From CAZLNO01 sp964561005 (GTDB taxonomy: Bacteria; Pseudomonadota; Alphaproteobacteria; Kiloniellales; Rhodovibrionaceae): a DNA stretch of 18,212 nt. Both the position numbers and the translations under genes were made by a program. Below, piece after piece: positions 7,650 to 14,947 of this stretch. The DNA is taken from positions 1 to 18,212 of the forward strand of contig CAZLNO010000086.1 in NCBI GenBank assembly GCA_964561005.1, given 5' to 3'. The notes beneath the pieces are model-generated. The model was given only the letters and a program-made list of their open reading frames with translations, was not told where the DNA came from and searched no databases. Positions within the stretch are counted from its first letter, which is position 1. The number at the start of each line of letters is the position of its first letter.

Positions 7650-8561
7650 TCACAACCGGATCAGCACCAGCACCGCCGTCACGACGATGGGGCTGAGAAG
7701 GGTCGAGGCGATGACCACGGCCGAGGCCAGCTCGACATGGCCGCGGAACTCGGCGGCGAAGATTGCCACCAGAACGCCGACCGGCGCACAGGCGCCCACG
7801 ATCAGCAGGTGCTCGACACCTTGCGGCAGCGGCACCACCAGCAGCACCAGCGCCGTCAGCGCCGGCGCCAGGAGCAGCCGCAATCCCACCGCGATACCGG
7901 CGGAGCGCAGCGGCACCCGCAGGTCGTTGGCGGCAAGCTGGGCGCCCAGGGCGAACAGCGCGATGCCGACATAGCCCTGGCCCAGCGTCTCCATCGGCGT
8001 CTCGATCACCCGCGGCAAGCGCCAGTCCAGCGCGTTCAGCCCCAGGCCCAGCGCCACCGCCGGGATCATCGGCGTGGCGAACAGCGTCTTCACGTGCTTG
8101 CGCACGCCGCCCTGCGGTCCCGCGAACAGCAGCGGCGCGGCGACCAGGATGACCACGGCGTAGATGGAGGTGATCACCACCTGGTGGATCACCAGCTCGC
8201 TGCCAAAGGCCAGCTCGATCACCGGGATGCCGTAGTTGCCGCTGTTCGGGAAGGCGCAGGCGATGGCCACCACGGCGCGCAGGTCGCGGGCCAGGCCCAG
8301 CCCCTTGCCGACCCACCAGCCCAGCGCCAGCAGGAGCGGGAACTGCACCAGGGTGAAGGCCGCCGCCCCCTGCACCTGGCTGAGCGGGATCGTGGCCTGC
8401 GACAGCGTCACCACGATGAAGCAGGGGAAGGTGGCATAGACCAGCAGGCGGTTCAGCGTGGTGACGTCGAAGCGCGCCCACTTCTGCAGGCCATAGCCCG
8501 CCGCGGCCAGCAGCACGATCGGCAGGGTGATCCGGGTGACGACCTCGAAGAGGATGGACAT
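7650..8561 (-). CDS. AEC (auxin efflux carrier) family transporter
   Basis: A 303-residue inner-membrane transporter of the AEC family (bile acid/auxin carrier fold, about ten transmembrane helices in two inverted halves). It is almost entirely hydrophobic with short loops. The first-half crossover motif NSGNYGIP and the second-half APVGVLVAIFAAEF stretch fit the family. I chose the ATG at 8561 (MSILFEVVTRITLPIVLLAA), because the longer reading back to 8795 adds an Arg-rich, non-membrane stretch encoded by the intergenic repeat hairpins. Bacterial members move malonate, malate or other organic acids, but the substrate cannot be deduced here. It converges with the methyltransferase gene, leaving 13 bases between stops, and lies downstream of the pyridoxal kinase gene on the same strand. 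Confidence 0.9.
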   Translation of the reverse strand: MSILFEVVTRITLPIVLLAAAGYGLQKWARFDVTTLNRLLVYATFPCFIVVTLSQATIPLSQVQGAAAFTLVQFPLLLALGWWVGKGLGLARDLRAVVAIACAFPNSGNYGIPVIELAFGSELVIHQVVITSIYAVVILVAAPLLFAGPQGGVRKHVKTLFATPMIPAVALGLGLNALDWRLPRVIETPMETLGQGYVGIALFALGAQLAANDLRVPLRSAGIAVGLRLLLAPALTALVLLVVPLPQGVEHLLIVGACAPVGVLVAIFAAEFRGHVELASAVVIASTLLSPIVVTAVLVLIRL

Positions 8562-8613
8562 GACGTCGGGCACGGCTGGGACTGGTATGGCTGCGCCCCA
8601 GGGTGCACATGCG

Positions 8614-8744
8614 TGGCGCGCGGGCAAGCGGTCGCCGGGCATGGCAGCCCTGCTTCTTGTTGTCGCTCGCGGGCTTGCCCGCGACCGGAAGGTTTTCCCG
8701 GCACTTGTGCAGAGAAGCGTTCGAGGCGCGGGCAAGCCCGCGCC
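8614..8744. repeat. REP-like inverted hairpin pair, family B
   Basis: In the 193-base gap between the pyridoxal kinase and AEC genes are two perfect hairpins in opposite orientation: TCGCGGGC-TT-GCCCGCGA (8667-8684) and GGCGCGGGC-AA-GCCCGCGCC (8725-8744). A degenerate third version starts near 8614 (GGCGCGCGGGCAAGC). The core CGGGCAAGCCCG resembles, from memory, the classic Pseudomonas REP core. The hairpin nearest 8755 could also help end pyridoxal kinase transcription, but no T-run follows on the minus strand. Confidence 0.8.
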
Positions 8745-8754
8745 CCGCCGTATT

Positions 8755-9609
8755 CTAAAGCCGAATGACCGGAAAAAGCGTCGACGGCGCGGCAATGGCC
8801 TCCTGCGCCGCGATCAGGGCCAGTTCGCGCCGCCCCACCGCCTGCGTGGCCAGCAGGATCGCGTGGACGCTGGCGGCACTGGCGGCCAGGGCCTCGGCCA
8901 CTTCGGCGCCCTTGACCAGATGTCCGGCGAACAGCCCGGCCAGCGCGTCGCCGGCGCCGTTGGGCGCCACCGGAAAGGTCAGGCGCGGCACGGTCACCGC
9001 CCAGGCGCCCGCGCCCGTCACCGCCAGCACCTCCAGCGCCGCCGCCCCGGCCGGCAGCGAGCTGACCAGCACTGTCCCCGGCCCGCGCGCCAGCACCTCG
9101 CGCGCCGCCCTCACGGCCTCGTCGCGGCCCTCGACGGCGCGACCGACGATGCGGCCCAGTTCCCAGGCATTCGGGGTCACCACGTCGGCGCGGAGCACGG
9201 CCTCCTCGACGAAGAAGCGCGCGATCTCCGGCTTCACGTAGAGGCCCGGCCCGGCGTCCCCCATCACCGGGTCGAGGAAGAACAGCGCCCCTGGATTGGC
9301 GGCCCGCACCCGCTCGACCGCGCGCAGCACCGCCGGCCCCTGCTCGGCCGCGCCGAGGTAGCCGGCCAGCACCGCCCGGCAATCGCCGAGGACTCCGCGC
9401 GCCGCCAGACCGGCCATCAGGTCGTCGATCTCCGCCGTCGGCGCCACGCGACCGGTGCAGGCGCCGTAGCCGGGATGGTTGGAGAAGGCCACGGTATCCA
9501 CCTGCCACGCCTCGACCCCCAGCCGGCGCAGGCAGAACCCGGCGGCGTCGTTGCCCACATAGCCATAGGCGACGTGGGAATTGAGGATGAGCACGGCGGC
9601 GTGGCTCAC
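8755..9609 (-). CDS. pdxY: Pyridoxal kinase
   Basis: A 284-residue cytosolic kinase of the ribokinase/PfkB superfamily that phosphorylates pyridoxal to pyridoxal 5'-phosphate in the vitamin B6 salvage pathway. The N-terminus ILNSHVAYGYVGNDAAGF matches the conserved pyridoxal kinase start. FSNHPGYGA, FFLDPVMGDAG-LYV and VVTPNAWEL follow in family order, and PNGAGDALAGLFAGHL holds the catalytic Asp of the anion-hole motif. Length is normal for PdxY. I prefer the GTG at 9609, just before the conserved strand; the frame extends to a GTG at 9681, but that adds non-conserved residues across the palindrome and likely promoter. The ribosome binding site is weak (AGGGA, about 15 bases upstream). The neighbouring genes do not suggest a dedicated B6 operon. 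Confidence 0.9.
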   Translation of the reverse strand: MSHAAVLILNSHVAYGYVGNDAAGFCLRRLGVEAWQVDTVAFSNHPGYGACTGRVAPTAEIDDLMAGLAARGVLGDCRAVLAGYLGAAEQGPAVLRAVERVRAANPGALFFLDPVMGDAGPGLYVKPEIARFFVEEAVLRADVVTPNAWELGRIVGRAVEGRDEAVRAAREVLARGPGTVLVSSLPAGAAALEVLAVTGAGAWAVTVPRLTFPVAPNGAGDALAGLFAGHLVKGAEVAEALAASAASVHAILLATQAVGRRELALIAAQEAIAAPSTLFPVIRL

Positions 9610-9646
9610 GGGTCTGTTCGCAATCCCTGTTGACAGTACACGCACG

Positions 9647-9663
9647 CCAGATAATGTATCTGG
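9647..9663. promoter_or_regulatory. 17-base perfect palindrome upstream of pdxY, candidate operator
   Basis: CCAGATA-ATG-TATCTGG is a perfect 7-bp inverted repeat with a 3-base centre, 38 bases upstream of the pdxY GTG. On the minus strand a weak -10 (CATTAT) overlaps it, with TTCCCA 16 bases upstream as a poor -35, so a bound regulator would block or activate pdxY. On the plus strand, TTGACA (9630-9635) lies beside it but drives no obvious gene. Confidence 0.5.
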
Positions 9664-9695
9664 TAAATGGATTGGGAACACCCGGTCGGCGTTGG

Positions 9696-9715
9696 GCCCC
9701 GGCTTCGGCTGGGGC
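9696..9715 (-). terminator. Hairpin downstream of the DUF3800 gene, candidate terminator
   Basis: GCCCCGGC-TTCG-GCTGGGGC forms an 8-bp stem (one wobble pair) with a 4-base loop, 9 bases past the DUF3800 stop codon and before the pdxY promoter region. No T-run follows on the minus strand, so intrinsic termination is uncertain, but position and stability fit an mRNA 3' end. Confidence 0.45.
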
Positions 9716-9724
9716 TCTTCGCTT

Positions 9725-10480
9725 TCATGTCAAAATAAGCGTCGTGACACCGGGAGTTTCAGATTTTTCCGATAGCACCCTGAATTTTTGCTTCAATATC
9801 TGGATCGCCCGACTGGAACTTTCCCCACCATCCAAATAGTATCGGCCAAGCGGTCGCGCGAGCAAATCTGCAATCTGAAGACCAGTGGAGTTGACTTTCT
9901 TATCAGCCATTACAATATAAAAAGAACAATATCTTGCAGTTTTGTCACATTGGCAGATTCTATTGAATGATTCCTCAAGATAATCGTCTTCTTTCTTCCC
10001 ACGGCTCTCACAAACAATTGGCATTCTCACCCCAAATTGTCGATCCGATCCTATAATCCGATTCGCCAATCCGAGATTGTTGCGCAAGGCGAAAAGATAC
10101 GGGTTGTCGCGGTTGTTTTCGCCCCTCCGGAACTCCCGCTTGTCGATGACTGAAGCGGCGACCTGGAAACGCGCCCCCTGGATGAAGCTGTTCAAATCAC
10201 TGAAAAAACGCTCGCGAACGGTCTGGTCAAACAAAATATCGAAGAGTGATTGTGATTTTCTTATCTCCCGCTCATGAAACACCACCATGTCGTGGTCAAA
10301 ATACGTAAATTTCAAATTCTGAAATTCCGGAACGATGCTTCGTATGTATTCTTCTTTATCGAATATACAAAATGCCAGAACGAATATAAAGAAAACTGGG
10401 TCTCTCTGCTCAAGATTGTGGTCTCCGCTTTCGTCGACATAAATTACATACTCGCCAAAAGGGCCGATGCTGCCTGACAT
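9725..10480 (-). CDS. DUF3800 domain-containing protein
   Basis: A 251-residue soluble protein of the DUF3800 family, whose biochemical function is not established to my knowledge. Hallmarks are the N-terminal YVIYVDESGDHN (11-22), VFHEREIRK (67-75), VCESRGKKED (156-165) and LQIADLLARPLGRYY (201-215). The spaced acidic residues (D16, E17, D20, E158, D205) could form an RNase H-like metal site, which is inference. The ATG at 10480 is set by a strong ribosome binding site (GGAGGA, 8-9 bases upstream); an in-frame ATG at 10594 would add 38 non-conserved residues across the promoter region. A TATAGT -10 lies at 10515-10520 on the minus strand. The gene is clearly AT-richer than its neighbours, with many A/T-ending codons, indicating horizontal acquisition. 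Family members are often found in mobile or defence-related regions, but no partner gene is present. Confidence 0.88.
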   Translation of the reverse strand: MSGSIGPFGEYVIYVDESGDHNLEQRDPVFFIFVLAFCIFDKEEYIRSIVPEFQNLKFTYFDHDMVVFHEREIRKSQSLFDILFDQTVRERFFSDLNSFIQGARFQVAASVIDKREFRRGENNRDNPYLFALRNNLGLANRIIGSDRQFGVRMPIVCESRGKKEDDYLEESFNRICQCDKTARYCSFYIVMADKKVNSTGLQIADLLARPLGRYYLDGGESSSRAIQILKQKFRVLSEKSETPGVTTLILT

Positions 10481-10574
10481 ATAGAATTCCTCCAGTGCAG
10501 ACTCGGCGGCATACACTATATTCGTGCAATTGAAAAGGATCGCATTCGCGGAACGTGTGGCCGACTCCGTCCCG

Positions 10575-10604
10575 CCTTGCGACAGCGCGCGCAAGGTTTA
10601 TAGT
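10575..10604 (+). promoter_or_regulatory. Promoter with internal inverted repeat for the CoA-ester lyase operon
   Basis: TTGCGA (10577-10582) and TATAGT (10599-10604) are spaced by 16 bases, about 45 bases before the CoA-ester lyase ATG. The arms of an inverted repeat, CCTTGCG-N8-CGCAAGG (10575-10596), overlap the -35 box and fill the spacer. A protein bound there would control polymerase access. The TTGC/GCAA arms resemble operators of several acyl-CoA-responsive regulators, but no specific one can be named. Confidence 0.5.
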
Positions 10605-10649
10605 GCGCCGCGGCAAAACCGTTGCACATCGAGACAGCCGGGAGGTCCC

Positions 10650-11546
10650 ATGAGCAAGCTCCCCGCCGCGCGCCCCCGCCGCAGCGTGCTGTACATGCCG
10701 GGCTCCAACGCCCGGGCGCTGGAGAAGGGGCGCACGCTGCCCGCCGACGCCCTGATCCTGGACCTGGAGGACGCCGTCGCCCCCGACGCCAAGGAGACCG
10801 CGCGCCGGCAGGTCGTCGAGGCGGTCCGGGCCGGCGGCTACGGTCGGCGCGAGCTGGCGATCCGGGTCAACGGGCTGGACACCGACTGGGGCGCCGAGGA
10901 CGTCGCGGCCGCGGCGACCTCCGGCGCCGACGCCATCCTGCTGCCCAAGGTCGAAAGCGCGGCGATGGTGCACGACCTGGAGGCGCGCATGAAAAAACAC
11001 GGCGCGCCGGACGACATGGCCATCTGGGTGATGATGGAGACGCCGCTGGGCATCCTGCACGCCGAGGAGATCGCCGCCGCGAGCGACCGCCTGGCGGTGC
11101 TGGTGATGGGGACCTCGGACCTGGTGAAGGACCTGCAGGCCGCTCACACGCCCGAGCGCCTGCCGGTGCTGACGGCGCTGTCCTGGTGCGTGCTGGCCGC
11201 TCGCGCCCACGGCCGCGCCATCGTCGACGGCGTGCATCTGGACCTGCAGGACATGGAGGGCTTCGAGGCCCACTGCCGCCAGGGGCTGGAGCTGGGCATG
11301 GACGGCAAGACGCTGATCCACCCCAAGACCGTCGAGCCCGCCAACCGCATCTTCGCCCCCAGCGACGAGGATGTGGAACAGGCCCGCCGCATCATCGAGG
11401 CCCACGCCGAGGCGCGGAAGCAGGGCCAGGGCGTGGTCGTCCTCGACGGCAAGCTGATCGAGAACCTGCACGTCGAGAACGCCCAGCGCCTTGTCGCCCT
11501 GGCCGAGGCCATCCAGGCGCGCGAGGCGGAGCAGGCGTCGGGATGA
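10650..11546 (+). CDS. CoA-ester lyase family enzyme, Mcl2-like ((3S)-malyl-CoA thioesterase or malyl-CoA lyase)
   Basis: A 298-residue cytosolic TIM-barrel enzyme of the HpcH/HpaI aldolase/citrate lyase beta family. Seen: RRSVLYMPGSN (10-20), LILDLEDAVAPD (35-46), R72, LLPKVES (97-103), metal-ligand candidates E130 (MMETPLG) and D157 (GTSDLVKD), VDGVHLD (192-198) and LIHPKTV (222-228). A strong ribosome binding site (GGGAGG, 10640-10645) sets the ATG. The sequence lacks features I recall for canonical Mcl1 and looks closer to the shorter Mcl2-type, which in Rhodobacter hydrolyses (3S)-malyl-CoA to malate. The mesaconyl-CoA hydratase gene follows at 122 bases, so ethylmalonyl-CoA pathway duty is likely. 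Lyase and thioesterase activity cannot be told apart by eye. Confidence 0.85.
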   Translation: MSKLPAARPRRSVLYMPGSNARALEKGRTLPADALILDLEDAVAPDAKETARRQVVEAVRAGGYGRRELAIRVNGLDTDWGAEDVAAAATSGADAILLPKVESAAMVHDLEARMKKHGAPDDMAIWVMMETPLGILHAEEIAAASDRLAVLVMGTSDLVKDLQAAHTPERLPVLTALSWCVLAARAHGRAIVDGVHLDLQDMEGFEAHCRQGLELGMDGKTLIHPKTVEPANRIFAPSDEDVEQARRIIEAHAEARKQGQGVVVLDGKLIENLHVENAQRLVALAEAIQAREAEQASG

Positions 11547-11552
11547 GACAGG

Positions 11553-11645
11553 CTCATGCTTCGACAAGCTCAGCATGAGGGGTCGGAGCAAGCGTGACCC
11601 GAAAGTATCTTCCCAAGGCCTCGTCCTGAGCTTGTCGAAGGACGA
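11553..11645. repeat. REP-like hairpin pair, family A, cluster 2
   Basis: Two hairpins in inverted orientation lie between the CoA-ester lyase and hydratase genes: CTCATGCT / AGCATGAG with loop TCGACAAGCTC (11553-11579), and TCGTCCT / AGGACGA with loop GAGCTTGTCGA (11621-11645). Loops match clusters 1 and 3. Unlike cluster 1, about 41 unrelated bases separate the pair. The second ends 23 bases before the hydratase start codon. Confidence 0.9.
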
Positions 11646-11668
11646 TATCGCAACACGCACCTGAAACC

Positions 11669-12724
11669 ATGACCAAGACCATCGCCGGCAACTTCTTCGA
11701 GGACTTCCACCCGGGCCAGCGGCTGCCGCACGCCACGCCGCGCACGGTGAGCGAGGGCGACGCGGCGCTGTACATGGCGCTCACCGGCGGGCGCTTCGCG
11801 CTGGCCTCGTCCGACGAGGCGGCGCGCGCGCTGGGCTACCGCCGGGCGCCGGTGGACGACCTGCTGGCCTTCCATGTGGTCTTCGGCAAGAGCGTGCCGG
11901 ACATCTCGCTCAACGCCATCGCCAACCTGGGCTATGCCGGCGGGGTGTTCGAGCAGCCGGTCTATCCCGGCGACACGCTGTCCACCACCTCCGAGGTCAT
12001 TGGCCTGAAGCAGAACTCCAACGGCAAGACCGGCACGGTCTATGTCCGCTCGATCGGCCGCAACCAGCGCGGCGAGACCGTGCTGGACTATGTGCGCTGG
12101 GTCATGGTGCGCAAGCGCGACCCCGAGAGCCCGGCGCCCGAGCCCCATGTCCCGCAACTGCCGGAGGCCGTGCCGGCGGCCGACCTCTTCCTGCCCACCC
12201 ACGTCGACTTCGCGGCCTACGACACCGCCTGGTCGGGGCAGCCCCATCTCTTCGAGGACTATGCCGTCGGCGAGCGGATCGACCACGTCGACGGCATGAC
12301 CATCGAGGAGGCCGAGCACCAGATGGCGACGCGGCTGTACCAGAACACCGCGCGGGTGCACTTCAACCAGCACGCGGAGAAGGACGGCCGTTTCGGCCGA
12401 CGGATCGTCTATGGCGGACACGTCATTTCGCTGGCCCGCGCGCTGTCGTTCAACGGCCTGGGCAACGCCGTGACCCTTGCCGCCATCAACGGCGGGCGGC
12501 ACACCAACCCCAGCTTCGCCGGCGACACCATTTATGCCTGGTCGCAGGTGCTGGACACCCACGAAATCCCCGGCCGGCACGACGTGGGCGCCCTGCGCCT
12601 GCGCACCGTCGCCACGAAGGACCGGCCCTGCCACGACTTCCCCTTCAAGGACGCGGAGGGGCGTTACGACCCGGCGGTGGTGCTGGACCTCGACTACACC
12701 GTGCTGATGCCGCGGCGGGGCTGA
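11669..12724 (+). CDS. mch: Mesaconyl-CoA hydratase (beta-methylmalyl-CoA dehydratase), MaoC family
   Basis: A 351-residue cytosolic enzyme with two hot-dog domains that interconverts mesaconyl-C1-CoA and beta-methylmalyl-CoA in the ethylmalonyl-CoA pathway of acetate assimilation. The N-terminus (AGNFFEDFHPGQRLPHATPRTVSEGD) and length closely match Mch of Rhodobacter as I recall it. The first domain holds SRFAL-type and YPGDTLSTTSEV stretches. The second holds VHFNQHAEKDG (230-240), where N233 and H235 sit at the MaoC active-site loop, and YGGHVISLARALSFNG. The ATG at 11669 has a weak ribosome binding site. A hairpin pair separates it from the CoA-ester lyase gene, and its stop lies 15 bases from the stop of the convergent PHA synthase gene. 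Confidence 0.92.
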   Translation: MTKTIAGNFFEDFHPGQRLPHATPRTVSEGDAALYMALTGGRFALASSDEAARALGYRRAPVDDLLAFHVVFGKSVPDISLNAIANLGYAGGVFEQPVYPGDTLSTTSEVIGLKQNSNGKTGTVYVRSIGRNQRGETVLDYVRWVMVRKRDPESPAPEPHVPQLPEAVPAADLFLPTHVDFAAYDTAWSGQPHLFEDYAVGERIDHVDGMTIEEAEHQMATRLYQNTARVHFNQHAEKDGRFGRRIVYGGHVISLARALSFNGLGNAVTLAAINGGRHTNPSFAGDTIYAWSQVLDTHEIPGRHDVGALRLRTVATKDRPCHDFPFKDAEGRYDPAVVLDLDYTVLMPRRG

Positions 12725-12736
12725 GGCGGCGCCGCC
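12725..12736. terminator. Short palindrome between convergent mch and phaC, weak candidate
   Basis: GGCGGCGCCGCC is a perfect 12-base palindrome filling most of the 15-base gap between two convergent genes. It could fold as a 4-bp stem with a 4-base loop on either strand, but there is no T-run and no room for a longer stem. Transcripts from both sides probably overlap here. Confidence 0.25.
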
Positions 12737-12739
12737 CGC

Positions 12740-14668
12740 CTACTTCTGGAACACATAGCTCCCCGGCGCGTCGGCCAGCGGCGGCAGTCCGGCCTCGGCG
12801 TTGCCCATCTCCGGCGGCTTCACCTTGTTGCCCGAGCGCGCGGCCAGCCAGGCCCGCCATTCCGGCCACCAGCTTCCGTCCTTCTTCTCCGCGCTGGCGC
12901 ACCAGGTGTCCGGGTCCCGGTAGGGCTCTTCCTCGGCCGCCGTGTGCACCCGGTAGTGCCGGCCCTTGTGCCCCGGCTCGCTGACGATGCCGGCGTTGTG
13001 GCCGCCGGTGGTCAGCACGAAGGTGATCTCGGTGTCGCTCAGCAAGTGGATCTTGTAGACCGAGCGCCAGGGCGCGATGTGGTCCTTCTCGGTGCCGACC
13101 GAGAAGATCGGGGCCCTGATGTCGGTCAGCGCCACCGGCCGGCTGTGCACCTCGTAGCGGCCGTTGGCCAGATCGTTCTGCAGGAACAGCCGGCGCAGGT
13201 ACTCCGCGTGCATGCGGTAGGGCATGCGCGTGGCATCGGCGTTCCAGGCCATGAGGTCGAACATGGGCTGGCGCTCGCCCAGCATGTACTCGGTCACCAT
13301 GCGCGACCAGATCAGGTCGTTGGAGCGCAGCATCTGGAAGGCGCCGGCCATCTGCTTGGTGTCCAGATAGCCCTGCGCCCACATGGTGTCCTCCAGGTAG
13401 CTGACCTCGCTTTCGTCGATGAACAGTTCCAGTTCGCCGGGCTCGGTGAAGTCCACCTGGGTGGCGAAGAAGCTCAGCGTGGCGAAGCTGTCGTCGCCGT
13501 CGCGCGCCATGCGCGCCGCCTCGATCGCCAGCAGCGTGCCGCCGATGCAGTAGCCCACGGCGTGGATCTTGCGCTCGGGCACGATGTCCTGGATCGCGCG
13601 GGTCACGTACTCGATGCCGTTGCGCCGGTAATCCTCCATCGAGAGGTCGCAGTCTTCTTCCCCCGGATTGCGCCAGGACAGGCAGAACACCGTGTGCCCC
13701 TGGTCGCGCAGCCAGCGGATCAGCGAGTTCTCGGGCGAGAGGTCGAGAATGTAGTACTTCATGATCCAGGCCGGCACGATGAACACCGGCTCGGGGTGCA
13801 CCCGCTCGGTGCTGGGCTCGTATTGGATCAGCTCGACCAGGCGGTTGCGGTAGACCACCTTGCCCGGCGTGACGGCGACCGCCTCGCCGGGGCGGAAGTT
13901 CTCGGCGCCCACCGGCGGCTCCCCGATCAGCCGGCGGCGCGTGTCCTCCAGAAAGTTCTGCAGGCCCTCGACGAAGTTGGTGCCACCCTTGCGCAGCGTC
14001 GTCTCGATGACCTGCGGGTTGGTCGCCGGAAAGTTCGACGGCGCGACCACGTCCAGCATCTGCCGCACCGCGAACTGCGTGCGCGCCTCGTGCTCGCCGG
14101 AGACGCCGCGGATGCCCTCCACCGCGTTCCACCACCACTGCTGGTAGAGCAGGAAGCTCTGATACATCATGTTGAACGGCCACACCCGCCAGCGTTCGTC
14201 GTCGAAGCGGTGGTCATGCGGCAGCGGCTGGATGCACGGCGGCGTCCGCGGATCGGCGGCATACTCCCCGGCATAGGTCGCCAGCCGGGTGGCCTTGCGC
14301 AGCGCCTTCACCCCCAGTTCCATCTGCTTGCCGGGCGAGATGGCCAGGTGGAAGGCCCAGTCCGCGAAGGCCTGGCCCACCGAGGCCGGCGAGAGGTTGG
14401 CCGTCAGGCGGCCCATGTTGGCGTGGACCAGCCGGTCCAGCACGCCGGTGCCCATGGGCATGGGAATCACCGAGCGCGGTCCCGCCTCGACGTCCTGTTC
14501 CTCGCGCGAGGGCTCGCGCGCCGGGGTGCGGGGCGCGGGCGCGGTGCTGCGTCTGCGCTCGCGCGGCCGGTGGCTGGCCGGATGCGGCGCGGTGGGGTGG
14601 GCCGCCGAGCCGGCGCCATTGCCGCCACGCTCCGTCGGGCTGGGGGTCTCGCCGCCGTCTTGCGCCAT
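12740..14668 (-). CDS. phaC: Class I poly(3-hydroxyalkanoate) synthase
   Basis: A 642-residue enzyme that polymerises 3-hydroxyacyl-CoA into PHA at the granule surface. The lipase-like box VGYCIGG holds the catalytic Cys; the Asp is in EKDHIAPW and the His in TGGHNAGI. PSNFPATNPQV, PAWIMKYYILDLSPENSLI and GHTVFCLSWRNPGEED are class I landmarks, in order. The ATG at 14668 (MAQDGGETPSP) has AGGAGA 8 bases upstream; an in-frame ATG at 14716 is less likely. The first about 65 residues are low-complexity Pro/Arg/Ala/Gly, making it longer than the usual roughly 590. The C-terminal part is otherwise complete. Divergent from the AhpD-like gene and convergent with mch, it stores carbon from the same acyl-CoA pool. 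No phaA, phaB or phasin gene is visible. Confidence 0.95.
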   Translation of the reverse strand: MAQDGGETPSPTERGGNGAGSAAHPTAPHPASHRPRERRRSTAPAPRTPAREPSREEQDVEAGPRSVIPMPMGTGVLDRLVHANMGRLTANLSPASVGQAFADWAFHLAISPGKQMELGVKALRKATRLATYAGEYAADPRTPPCIQPLPHDHRFDDERWRVWPFNMMYQSFLLYQQWWWNAVEGIRGVSGEHEARTQFAVRQMLDVVAPSNFPATNPQVIETTLRKGGTNFVEGLQNFLEDTRRRLIGEPPVGAENFRPGEAVAVTPGKVVYRNRLVELIQYEPSTERVHPEPVFIVPAWIMKYYILDLSPENSLIRWLRDQGHTVFCLSWRNPGEEDCDLSMEDYRRNGIEYVTRAIQDIVPERKIHAVGYCIGGTLLAIEAARMARDGDDSFATLSFFATQVDFTEPGELELFIDESEVSYLEDTMWAQGYLDTKQMAGAFQMLRSNDLIWSRMVTEYMLGERQPMFDLMAWNADATRMPYRMHAEYLRRLFLQNDLANGRYEVHSRPVALTDIRAPIFSVGTEKDHIAPWRSVYKIHLLSDTEITFVLTTGGHNAGIVSEPGHKGRHYRVHTAAEEEPYRDPDTWCASAEKKDGSWWPEWRAWLAARSGNKVKPPEMGNAEAGLPPLADAPGSYVFQK

Positions 14669-14947
14669 GCTGCATGTCTCCTGAAAGCGATGCATCCATC
14701 CCCGTAAACGCATCACAGTCTAGTTTTGTTGCGTTGCAGCACGATTGATCCAGCGCAGACCGCGCCGCGACGTGATGTCGCCGGCCGCCTCACCGGACCG
14801 TCCGAAAAGCCGGCCTCACGGGATTTTGAAGATCGATGTGGCCGCAAGCCCGCTTCCGGCTTCTTACCTGACGGTCAGGCGAAAAGGCCGCGCTGCACAG
14901 AGCGGCAACGTCATTCGACTCCATTTCACAAAACACCGGAGGCCATC
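14669..14947. other. Divergent intergenic region between phaC and the first AhpD-like gene
   Basis: This 279-base stretch must hold promoters for both flanking genes. On the phaC side, TAGACT is a weak -10 candidate with no convincing -35. A TGC-rich element, TGCGTTGCAGCA (14730-14741), recalls TGC/GCA-type PhaR sites but does not match the CTGC-N3-4-GCAG form I remember. The ribosome binding site GGAGG at 14938-14942 belongs to the plus-strand gene. No small gene is convincing. Confidence 0.4.

Noticed and set aside
8562..8795. N-terminal extension of the AEC transporter back to 8795.
   Set aside because: The added residues are Arg/Pro-rich, non-membrane, and encoded by the intergenic repeat hairpins and the 3' end of pdxY; the conserved protein begins at 8561.
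9788..10477. Small plus-strand frames opposite the DUF3800 gene (about 60-67 codons each).
   Set aside because: No ribosome binding sites or recognisable motifs, and the minus strand carries a complete DUF3800 domain with a strong ribosome site.
14729..14741. Possible PhaR operator upstream of phaC (TTGCGTTGCAGCA).
   Set aside because: It is TGC/GCA-rich but an imperfect inverted repeat and lacks the CTGC-N3-4-GCAG form, so it was not called as a site.
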